64,000 nucleotides of DNA from Eublepharis macularius (taxonomy: Eukaryota > Chordata > Lepidosauria > Squamata > Eublepharidae), in the NCBI RefSeq assembly GCF_028583425.1, contig NC_072799.1:90568217-90632216 (forward strand), in the 5' to 3' direction. The notes beneath the pieces are model-generated. The model made no database searches and was not told the DNA's origin. It was given only the letters and a program-made list of their open reading frames with translations. A program made the translations under genes and the position numbers. Shown in pieces: positions 36,601 to 48,600 of the stretch; positions within the stretch are counted from its first letter, which is position 1, and each line of letters opens with the position of its first letter.

Positions 36601-39600
36601 TAATTAACATGACGTCTTTAGCAATATCCAGCTACACAGGAGGAATGTATCTACATCAGCAGAGAATACCTCATAGCGTAGTCCACACTCCCTGTCCCTT
36701 TCCAGGTTATCTCTTTGGAGAGTGGGAGCTTTTCTGACCTCAGGCAGCACATCCCACAAGGTGGGAGCTGCTGCAGAGAAAGCGCCTGTATGGGCAGCTG
36801 TTGATTTTACCCAGCTGCAGGGTGATATCTGCAGAAGGCCCTGCTCAGATGAGCAAAGCTGCTGTGACAGAACATAAGGGAAGAGGCAGTCGAGCAGATA
36901 TGAGAGGAGCCTGGGTCATGGAGGGCTTTAAATGTAACAGTCGTGACCTTGAATTGAGCCCAGTAACTGGTGAGTGACCAGTGGCGTGACTGCAGAGTGG
37001 GAGTGAGATGTTCTGTCCAGCTTCTGAAAGAAAACAAGCTGCCGCTTTTTGTACCTGTTGGAGTCTCTGAGTTGACTTTGAGGGGAGACGTATGTAGAGT
37101 GAACTGCAGTAGTCTAGTCTCGATGTTACTGCGGCACGAATCCCAGTGGCCGGATCAGCTTTGTCGAGGCAGGGGCCCACCTTCCAGGCAACTCTAAGTT
37201 GGGAGAAGACCTTTTTTGCTGCTGCATTTCCTTGCTTCTCTAGCAGCAGTGCTGGATCCAGACCCCTAGGCTTTTCACTGAGTCAACCAATCGAAGAAGG
37301 GAACGGTCCAAGAAAGAAGAACACAAGGAAGGCCGAAGCCCAAGGGGCCGCTGTGAAACCGTTTACTGTTTTTGTTTCAGGCAACACACATCATTCAACG
37401 AAACTATAATCACTTTGTAGTCAAGGGGCGACCACGCAGGGGGATCGCTCCCGACGGGAGAATGGCAACGGGTATGCCCGGCTAAATTTCCCGTTTCGCT
37501 ATATATATACACGCTTCTTCAAAGCCTCCAATCTGTTGTGCCTGTAAACATATATATATACATACAATCAATACTATATTCATACCATATGCACGGAAAC
37601 CTCTCAATAACACATCAACACAAAATCCCATTCCATATATTTACCAATAGCTACCGCCTTAAGTAGGAGTCGTCCAATATCAATTTTTCCAGTTAATTCC
37701 GGGCTACAAGCCTCCACAGTCATACGCTCTCCTGATCAGTAAAAATGCAAAAGCGGGTTGGGTTTAAATAATCCCTCCCCTTAGTTGAAGACTGTTGTCT
37801 GGTGCAACCTACTTAAAGTGACCCATGCTGAAATAAGCTACAGTTATATAATTGCAAAATTGCAACATCCATAATAATGTTGAACATATAATATCAGGCT
37901 CAATACACACATCTATTTGCCATGATGTCAAAAATGGCACAAAGGACCTAGTACCACATATATTCACAGAAACGGTGCAAAATCCGCCTCCTGATTGAGA
38001 CCACCTGGAGTCAACGTTTGAAGTTTGAAAATCAGCTCTGTTTCCAACCTCAGCAAAGATCTTCTGGTAATTGCCCCTCCCTTCAAAACTCTAAGTACTG
38101 AGAATTGTAATTCCCGTTCATGAGTATGGTGACAAATGAAATGTTGAGTAAGAGGTGCTTCTAGGACCTTGTTTCTGATTTTAGACAAATGCTCCTGGAT
38201 GCGGAGTTTAACCGGTCTGGTCGTACTCCCTATATACAATAATCCACACGGACATTTGATCACATAAATCACATTTGAGGTGCTACAAGTAGAAAACTCC
38301 CTCGAGTACAGATTTCTCTTAATTACCGGATTGAATATAGCATCTGTATTGACTGATAAGGGACAGACATTACAGTGGCCACAAGGAAAATGTCCCACTG
38401 GTAAGTTGCTAGCTGGTTGTTCTTTCCCAAAATCAGAGTGTACTATCATATCCTTGATGTTCTTGGATCTTCTAAAACCCACCAGGGGAGGATGAGAGCA
38501 ACCTTTAATGCTACTCACTATGTGCCAGTTCCGTCTAATAATGTTGGCAATTGGTACAGCTAAAGGGGAGAAGTCAATCGACCATGCCATCCGGTTATTT
38601 TGTTCCCTGTTTGCTGGACGTAATAGAGAACTTCTAGGGATGGCATTGGCCCGTCCTATCGCCCGGCTTACTACTCTCTGGGGGTAACCTCTTTGAATGA
38701 ACGCTTCCTGCATCCTGTGTAATTCCCTTCCATAATCCTCCACTTTGGTGGAGTTCCGTTTAATTCTTAAAAATTGTCCGAAGGGGATGTTACGCTTTAG
38801 ATCCAATTTATGGTAAGATGAATAATGTAAATAAGCCCATCTATCAGTGGGCTTTCTGAAAGGTTTCACTCCTAATTTTCCCTCTTCAATTTTATAGACA
38901 GTGACATCCAAAAAATTAATATTCAGGGGGTCAGATTGCCAGGTAAATTTAATGTTGTTATCCACTGAATTCATCCATTGCCCCAATTCCTCTAAGTGTT
39001 CATTAGTTCTCAGGATCATGGCCACATCATCAATGTATCTCTTATAATAAAGAATCTCTCCGAAAAAAGGATTCATCTCTGGATTCAGAATATATTTTTG
39101 TTCCAACTCCGCCATATATAGGATGGCTATGCTGGGTGCAGCAGGGCACCCCATAGCCACCCCTTTCCGTTGGTAAAAAAACTGATCTCTAAACCGAAAA
39201 TAATTCCTTTCCAAAACAATGTCCACTAATTGCAACAGCAGAGTGGTTGGAGGGTCGAGAAAGGAGGGCATTTTCAACTACAGATCTCGCACCCTCATGG
39301 GGAATCGAAGTATACAAGGATTCCACATCCATAGTAACCAACAATGATTGAGGAGGGACACTTAATGATTCTATTGAATTGATAAAAGCGGTAGTGTCCT
39401 TGATGTATGTATCTGTGCTCTGCACAATGGGTTGTAACACGTAATCAATAAAAAAAGACAGGGTCTCTAAAACGGAATTTGAACCAGATATAATTGGGCG
39501 TCCTGGTGGTGGAAATTTATTCTTGTGAAGTTTTGGAAGAACATAGAAGACGGGGGTCCGTGGAGAATCATTTATTAGATCTTTGGCTGCAGTTTCATCC

Positions 39601-42600
39601 AAATCTCCAATTAGTGCAGCCTCATCTAAGACGATTTTGATAATCCTCTGGATCTCAGGTAAGGGGTCATGACACAACGGTGAGTAATTGGCACGATTTT
39701 CTAACTGTAATTGAATTTCATTTAAGTAATCCACCGTGTTCAATAACACTACCCCCCCCACCTTTGTCCGCCGGCTTCAAAACAATAGTTTTGTCACTGT
39801 CTAGATCTCTGAGTGCTTTTCGTTCCGCTGACGACAGATTTTGCCAAACGCGCCGAGGCTGTAGTTCTAAACATTCTACTTCCATAAAAAGTCCCAGTTC
39901 ATTGATACCAAACTAGGACTAGAGATATAGAAAGATTGGTTAAGGAATGTGAGAGTAAGCTTAGAGAAATTAAAAATAAAAAACTGACAAGGGATCGGAG
40001 GGACTATAATAGTGGGAAAATTTATTTATGGGAGGACAGACAGGAATCTCAACGGAATAAAAAACGTGTTACCTGGGGTGGGGTCAGAGAGGTTGGCTCT
40101 GACTTCGAAACAACAGACCCCTCTGACACTGACTTGTCAGGGGATGAACAACGCAATGTGAGGACTTTAAGGAACAGAGATATAGCTTATGGCAATCAAC
40201 GAACTGGGACTTTTTTAGGGAAGGGCAGTCGTCCCAGACGTGGGAGGTTCCGAACCTAGTCTTTAATTTATCTGACAGACCTCTGACGGCTATAGAAATT
40301 CAAGTTTTGAATAAGGGTTTGGGTTTTGTACCCACTGCAACTTACGACAGCTTTAAGACCAGAGTGGACGTATATAAACTAATTAGACAAATTAAATTAA
40401 AAAAACTGTTTGGAGATCAACCTACACCGGATAAAATGGGGGGGATCAAACATCGATCCATTTTTGTCCCTAGGATTAATGATGGTCTAATAGATACATT
40501 TGAAAGGCTGGTAAATATGGAAGTAGAATGTTTAGAACTACAGCCTCGGCGCGTTTGGCAAAATCTGTCGTCAGCGGAACGAAAAGCACTCAGAGATCTA
40601 GACAGTGACAAAACTATTGTTTTGAAGCCGGCGGACAAAGGTGGGGGGGGTAGTGTTATTGAACACGGTGGATTACTTAAATGAAATTCAATTACAGTTA
40701 GAAAATCATGCCAATTACTCACCGTTGTGTCATGACCCCTTACCTGAGATCCAGAGGATTATCAAAATCGTCTTAGATGAGGCTGCGCTAATTGGAGATT
40801 TGGATGAAACTGCAGCCAAAGATCTAATAAATGATTCTCCACGGACCCCCGTCTTCTATGTTCTTCCAAAAATTCACAAGAATAAATTTCCACCACCAGG
40901 ACGCCCAATTATATCTGGTTCAAATTCCGTTTTAGAGACCCTGTCTTTTTTTATTGATTACGTGTTACAACCCATTGTGCAGAGCACAGATACATACATC
41001 AAGGACACTACCGCTTTTATCAATTCAATAGAATCATTAAGTGTCCCTCCTCAATCATTGTTGGTTACTATGGATGTGGAATCCTTGTATACTTCGATTC
41101 CCCATGAGGGTGCGAGATCTGTAGTTGAAAATGCCCTCCTTTCTCGACCCTCAGATGTTCCTCCAACCACTCTGCTGTTGCAATTAGTGGACATTGTTTT
41201 GGAAAGGAATTATTTTCGGTTTAGAGATCAGTTTTTTTACCAACGGAAAGGGGTGGCTATGGGGTGCCCTGCTGCACCCAGCATAGCCATCCTATATATG
41301 GCGGAGTTGGAACAAAAATATATTCTGAATCCAGAGATGAATCCTTTTTTCGGAGAGATTCTTTATTATAAGAGATACATTGATGATGTGGCCATGATCC
41401 TGAGAACTAATGAACACTTAGAGGAATTGGGGCAATGGATGAATTCAGTGGATAACAACATTAAATTTACCTGGCAATCTGACCCCCTGAATATTAATTT
41501 TTTGGATGTCACTGTCTATAAAATTGAAGAGGGAAAATTAGGAGTGAAACCTTTCAGAAAGCCCACTGATAGATGGGCTTATTTACATTATTCATCTTAC
41601 CATAAATTGGATCTAAAGTGTAACATCCCCTTCGGACAATTTTTAAGAATTAAACGGAACTCCACCAAAGTGGAGGATTATGGAAGGGAATTACACAGGA
41701 TGCAGGAAGCGTTCATTCAAAGAGGTTACCCCCAGAGAGTAGTAAGCCGGGCGATAGGACGGGCCAATGCCATCCCTAGAAGTTCTCTATTACGTCCAGC
41801 AAACAGGGAACAAAATAACCGGATGGCATGGTCGATTGACTTCTCCCCTTTAGCTGTACCAATTGCCAACATTATTAGACGGAACTGGCACATAGTGAGT
41901 AGCATTAAAGGTTGCTCTCATCCTCCCCTGGTGGGTTTTAGAAGATCCAAGAACATCAAGGATATGATAGTACACTCTGATTTTGGGAAAGAACAACCAG
42001 CTAGCAACTTACCAGTGGGACATTTTCCTTGTGGCCACTGTAATGTCTGTCCCTTATCAGTCAATACAGATGCTATATTCAATCCGGTAATTAAGAGAAA
42101 TCTGTACTCGAGGGAGTTTTCTACTTGTAGCACCTCAAATGTGATTTATGTGATCAAATGTCCGTGTGGATTATTGTATATAGGGAGTACGACCAGACCA
42201 GTTAAACTCCGCATCCAGGAGCATTTGTCTAAAATCAGAAACAAGGTCCTAGAAGCACCTCTTACTCAACATTTCATTTGTCACCATACTCATGAACGGG
42301 AATTACAATTCTCAGTACTTAGAGTTTTGAAGGGAGGGGCAATTACCAGAAGATCTTTGCTGAGGTTGGAAACAGAGCTGATTTTCAAACTTCAAACGTT
42401 GACTCCAGGTGGTCTCAATCAGGAGGCGGATTTTGCACCGTTTCTGTGAATATATGTGGTACTAGGTCCTTTGTGCCATTTTTGACATCATGGCAAATAG
42501 ATGTGTGTATTGAGCCTGATATTATATGTTCAACATTATTATGGATGTTGCAATTTTGCAATTATATAACTGTAGCTTATTTCAGCATGGGTCACTTTAA

Positions 42601-45600
42601 GTAGGTTGCACCAGACAACAGTTTTCAACTAAGGGGAGGGATTATTTAAACCCAACCCGCTTTTGCATTTTTACTGATCAGGAGAGCATATGACTGTGGA
42701 GGCTTGTAGCCCGGAATTAACTGGAAAAATTGATATTGGACGACTCCTACTTAAGGCGGTAGCTATTGGTAAATATATGGAATGGGATTTTGTGTTGATG
42801 TGTTATTGAGAGGTTTCCGTGCATATGGTGTGAATATAGTATTGATTGTATGTATATATATATGTTTACAGGCACAACAGATTGGAGGCTTTGAAGAAGC
42901 GTGTATATATATAGCGAAACGGGAAATTTAGCCGGGCATACCCGTTGCCATTCTCCCGTCGGGAGCGATCCCCCTGCGTGGTCGCCCCTTGAGTACAAAG
43001 TGATTATAGTTTCGTTGAATGATGTGTGTTGCCTGAAACAAAAACAGTAAACGGTTTCACAACGGCCCCTTGGGCTTCGGCCTTCCTTGTGTTTTTCACT
43101 GAGTCAGCCGGGGTCAACAGGACCCCATCAAAGGTTGGAAGCACAATGTCTCTCAAGATTTCTGTTTGTCCAAATAGCATCACTTCTGTCTTGTCTGGGT
43201 TCGATTTCAGTTTGTTTGCTTTCAGTCGTTTGACAAGCAAGATTCAGGGAACATTGCACAACCTCCAGAAACGTTAATTTAAACGTAAGGCATTCCATTC
43301 CATTCTGTTTGTGATTCCTTTTGCACAGAACTGATTCTAATCGCAGGGGCCATCATTCCACTCATCCGTTTTGCATTTTCTTTACAACTTTGATGTACTC
43401 ATGCAAGTAAATTGGCTTTCCTGGCTCCCATTATATCCAATGGGCTTTCAGTCGTCTCCCATTGTTCCCAATTGGTGTTTGGGTTTTGGTTCAGCCCTGC
43501 TGCTTAAAAGGAGGAAAAGAAAGAGAAGGACAATGTTGCTGGCAGCTGCTGTGTTACACGGGAAGGGATGCAGCTGGTTTCCTGGGCAAGCACAGCTGCA
43601 GCCTTACTCTGAGGGGCTGCTTGTCGGCTGGCTGTTTGGCTTGGAGTGCCTCACCTCCACCTCAGCCTCAGAGATTCAACAGGAGTTCAGCTGAGTACCA
43701 GGCAAGGAGGAGCAGGGAATGGTTGCCCATGACCCACTCTGAAATGCTTCATCGCCCACTTTTGGGTCAGGATCCACAGGCTGGGGAATGCTGAACTAGA
43801 GCAGTGAACTTGTTGGGTGCACGTTATGCCAGGTGATGGTCAATTCCTTGCTGTGACTAGCGCTTCCACAAAGCATTTTCCCTTTGCAGGCTGCCTTTGA
43901 AGCATACATCTGGGCACCTGAGGGTTTTGTAGCAGAGCTTGTGAGCATCTGTGTCTGCTGCTGCTGCTGCTGCTTCTTAGCTGCTTGCTGCACCATAATT
44001 ATGGGGGGAGGGGGATTCAGAGTCATTCTGTTGTCCATGCAGGGGTGCGTGCGTGCGTGCATGATTCCTGGCTGCAGGATGGTGGCCTATGATTTTAGAC
44101 AGTTTTAAAGTAATAAATTGCAGAAGTGGCATCTAGTTATATCTGTGCCCATTTTGATCTGTTTTCTTGCAAAGGCTCCAGCTTTTAATAAGGACGGTTA
44201 CTTTTTCCTTGTTCCGGTAGGCTCTTCAGCAACTGAGCGAGCTGAGTGCTGATTCTCAAAGAGTAATAGTGACTTGCTTGAAAGGCAGAAAGCCTGATAT
44301 CAGGCACGCACTGATTCAGAGAACAGATGCCATCTCTTCTGCACGGCTACAGGATTTTGACTGGCAGCTAAAGGTGAGTTGAGAGTGTTCATGTTCTTAG
44401 CCAAGTAAGAATATCTGGAAAGTGAGCAGAACTCGGGAGGCCAAGGAATGCTGACTATGCAAAGCCAGCTGGATGGACGGAGCCTGCACAGAATTTTCTG
44501 CGTGTCCCCATATTACATGGTTACACTACATGTTTTTTGTTTAAATTTATGATGGCAGTTTAATTTCCCTAATGCTAAGCATGGGTGGGAAGGATAGGCA
44601 GTGCAGTCTTGAGGCCTGCCATGCCGCCGGTGCCCATGTACCTGTGGCACTGCTTGTTCGCTCCCTATGGACTTTCATGGGAGAGCAGCGCCAGTAGCCG
44701 AGCTTGGGAAGGGGCTGCCAAGAGTGCCTGCTCCACCATTCCCCTGACAAGCCCACCAGCATTCTCCAGTAGCTGCGCCGGCCCCATGAGGGGCACGCAA
44801 GTGGCAAGCAAAGGTTCAGCCAATGGCAGGCTGCGATTCCTGCTGCCCATTCATGCCGCCATTCCCACACACACACCCCGCGCCAGAGGGCAGGCAGCTG
44901 GGGACCACATATCCCCATGGTCACAGCACCCCACATCAGGGTGCACAGCTGGGGGAAACTGTTCGGGGCGAAACTCAGGTGCTGCGGGGGCAGCCCCTGT
45001 CACCAGTCGGGGAGGTCACCCACTTTTGGGTCAGGATCCACAGGTTGGGAAATGCTGAATTACAGCAATGAACTTGTTGGCTGCATGTTTTGCCAGGTGA
45101 TGGTAAATTCCCTCCAGCTTCTCTCAGCTGCCTCACATGGCCTGGATAGTTGGACCCTTGCCATGCGGGGGGCCATGACCCGGCCATGGCGCCTGCAGTC
45201 TAGCGACTTCCTCCTGTGCTGGCATTGCGCGACCTGCTGGACAGGACTAGCAGTGTCTGCCCAGTTGCACCTGCATGGGTGCGAAGGGGTGGCCCACTCC
45301 CCAGCCATCCCTGAGAGAACCACCCTCGGCCGTACTCTGCCAGGGAGTTGCTTGAGGAAACCTCTACTACTACTTTTTCTTCGGTATTCCTTGGGTTAAT
45401 GGTCCCAGTTGACATGGGGGAATGATGGGCAGCCACCTGTCCAGACCCCCACTTTCACTGGTGAGGAGAAGAACCCCATGATGGTCACCCCCCCCCCCTT
45501 GGAGGATCCCCTGGGGACAGGCGTTGTCCCCCTGGTGTGTGAGTACATGCAGCACGGGGGCTGGCTGCTCCCCCAGATCAACTCTGCGTGCTGACCATCT

Positions 45601-48600
45601 GCCTGGCATCTCAGGCCCCAGTGGCGCAGATGGAGGTTGACATCCCTCCCCCTGCACACAGGCAAAATCTCACTCCATTCGCTATTCCACTGTGTGAGGG
45701 GGAGCTGGACAGGACGGAGGCAGTGTGCTGCGGTGGCCCCCAAGGGATCAATTGACCCCTGCTCCCTTCAGGGGTTGCACCACCCTGTGAGGCAGAGGTG
45801 CCTGGTGGATTCCCGAGGCCGCTGCTTCCCTGGCAGCCCAAGGCTGGGGACCATCCCTGGGGATGTGCTCTGGGGCTTCCCCTGGAGGGAGTGGAGTGTG
45901 TGGGGGAGCCACTGTCAGCCATGGGCGAACAAACAAGCAGGGAAGGAGTAGTTGTTCTACACAGACTTTATTGAACTGCCAAGAGCGATGAGGATGTCTG
46001 GCTGCGTGTTGCTAACCCCCTCGACAGGAGCTTAGCCTGTTTGTGTTGCGGTTGGAGCCAGGAGAACCTGTCTTCTCAGGAGCGGGGTGGAGTCCCAGGC
46101 TGCCCGGGGAATGGCTCTGTGGGATGGGTTTGGATGGCATCTAGGAAGGATCCCTGTGGGCTGGAATAGTCATACTCCTTGGCTTCCCTGATGGGTTGCG
46201 ACTTGCCTGAAAGGGAAACAGGTACATGTGTAGCGAGGGGCTGGGCCTTGCGCAAGCCGTGGCAAGGTCTGCCACCTTCTGGGAGGGTGTCCATGACCAG
46301 GGGCAGCAGCAGCAGCACCATTGTCATAGCTGCTGCCAGCAACTGGATGATGGAAGCCTCTCTGGCGGGAAGGTGCTCATCGGCTGCGTCAGTCTCTTCT
46401 GCTCCCAGGGCTGCTTTGAGGGTCGTGCGTCCGCCATCATGGAGGAGTTGCCAGAGAGAGTATCCAGTCATTCCAGGCTGTGACTGCACCATCTCTTCTG
46501 GTCATAGGGGGTCTGAATGGAGTCTCACCATGGGCTGCTTGGAGGGGGGGCCTGGGCAAGGGGGTCTGAGTGCGCTTGGAGCCCCCCTGGAACAGCTGTG
46601 TTGAGAACAGCTCCATAGGAGACTGCCACCATTGCAGGCATGGGCTGTGCCAGCTCATGGGCAAGCACTGTGCCCACTCCATTGGGGTCGGGGAGAGAGG
46701 ATGCCAGTGTGAATGAGCGAGCCGGGGCAACCACCTTCCCAGCTCCTTCTTATCTGTTGGTGTGACTTTGCCCCTTCCTGAGCCAGGACTCAGGAGATGG
46801 GTGACCTGCAAGGAACTCGGGTGGTAGTTGTTAGTCAAACATTCTGGCCATGGTTCTCCTCCCACATGTGAGTGTGAGGCACACCCTGGATTGTGCACTT
46901 CTGCTCTGCCCCTGCAAGCACTCTCTCCCGCGTTGTGCTCTAAGTCCCCACGGCCGGGGGGTATTCATGCCCCACTTTTGCCTGCGTCCAGACGCTGTAG
47001 CTGGGCTCTGGTGGAAGATCCAGGTAGAGCAGTACCAGGCCACTGTACTGGTGTAGGGGTGGTTATGCTGGCATAACCGCTAGTTGGTTCCCAGGGCACC
47101 CCCCCCACACACACACACCGAGGATTGTGCTTTAAATATGAAACTTGAAAGTACCTCACTGTAACTTTACCCCCCAAATTACCTTTAGGTTAGATTTCCT
47201 TACCACTTAATTACTTAGTCAAGTAGAAATAGCTCAGGGCCTGATGGGTATAGATTCAATCCACAAAGAAGCTCAGCTGCTCAGAATTGCATGTTTGCTG
47301 CTGGACTCCACATGTGGTTGAAGGAGTAACTAACAAGAAAAGGAGCTTTTGATTGGCAGGTTTTCAAATTTCCATTCAAGCGAGGTTCGTTCCCTGCGAG
47401 GGATTGCTTCATAATCAATCTGAGTTGGTTTCCTTTTGCTCTGCAGCTCGCCCTGTCCAGTGATAAGCTCTCCGTGCTGCAAATGCCGCTTCTGAATCTT
47501 GACCTGGATGTGTCCGAGGATGGAGACCCAAAGCAGCTCTCTGTGGAAATGAATAAGGAGGAGCTGCAAAACCTACTCAGTGCGTTGGAAGCTGCTAATA
47601 AAGTACGTGTTCTGTTTTGCATTTAATCTGAAACTGCCCCAAAAGTTTCTCTGTTGCCTTGCAGTGCCTTGAATGCAACGGTCGAGCATCACCTGTGCTG
47701 TTGTCTCATGGACCCATCATATGTCATTGCATGCTAGGAATCTGATTTGGAGCTGAGGGGGGGATTCAGTGTAGACCATACAGATTGAGAGTGAATTAAT
47801 ATTAGCCGGACTTCGGGGATGAAGCAACAGGGGAAGCTCTATGCCACTTTGTTCACATGTGAAAGGAAGACTTGTTAATGTTAAGAATGTCCAGCAGTTT
47901 CATTTCATAGTAGTTATTTAATTAGGGGTGAATAACTATGTTGGTAAAAATGACTTTTCTGATGCGTTTGTTTTCCCCTCTTGGACATGACTCTTTGGCA
48001 GGCAGTTCCTTTGCCGATTATTGTAAGGTTCTGCCAGGTAGATTTCAGTGAGTTCACTACATGAGTCCAGAACTGCATGAGTTAAAGCTTTATTGATAAT
48101 CTACTAGTTCTGCAATCCATTACAGGTTCACTGCCAGGAATGAAGTTCTGCGCCAAGCCCCAAGCCTATATTGAATTCTAAGTACATCTCAGTTCCCACC
48201 CCCCCCTTAGCTGCCAGCCTAGCCTAGGTTCCCACTTCCTGTCCCCCAATAGCTGTGGTGTATGTGTAAGGCGAAAAGCAAAGCAGAGCGACTATGAATG
48301 AAAGGGGAGAGGATGTTTCAGAAAGTTCAGAAGTTCCAAGGTTATGTATCCACGACAACGGTTCTTCTTCTCAGGCTGAAAGCAGATAAGTTGGAGACAG
48401 ACAGATAAGTTCAGGAGGGGGCGCCCCCTCCTCTGCACGCTTTCACAGGACAGAGACCGAGGAGACCAGCCACAGCTGCCTCTAGCAAAAGAGCACAGTG
48501 TCCCTTACGGTCCCGTCTCTTACTAAGCCCGTCAGGGGTTTCTCGAGCCCCTGAAGTATGGCAGGGGGTGCCAAGACCCTGACAATTACGCAAGGGGAAT

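Larger units (their letters stand above)
37286..43092. mobile_element. Head-to-head double Penelope-like element (PLE) in COMMD8 intron 2
   Basis: A 5.8-kb insertion bounded by exact 14-bp duplications TTTTCACTGAGTCA (37272-37285 and 43093-43106). It contains two copies in opposite orientation. The left copy reads on the - strand (about 37321-39886) and is 5'-truncated; the right copy reads on the + strand and extends further at its 5' end (to about 39905). The inverted arms of about 2.57 kb are almost identical, with only scattered differences visible in translation, so the insertion is young. A 35-bp stretch (37286-37320) present only at the left end recalls the short terminal extension described for PLEs. 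A motif with GAAGA and GCGAAAC at 42890-42920, mirrored at 37493-37525, resembles a degenerate hammerhead core. The target was an older CR1/L2-group LINE. Confidence 0.92.
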
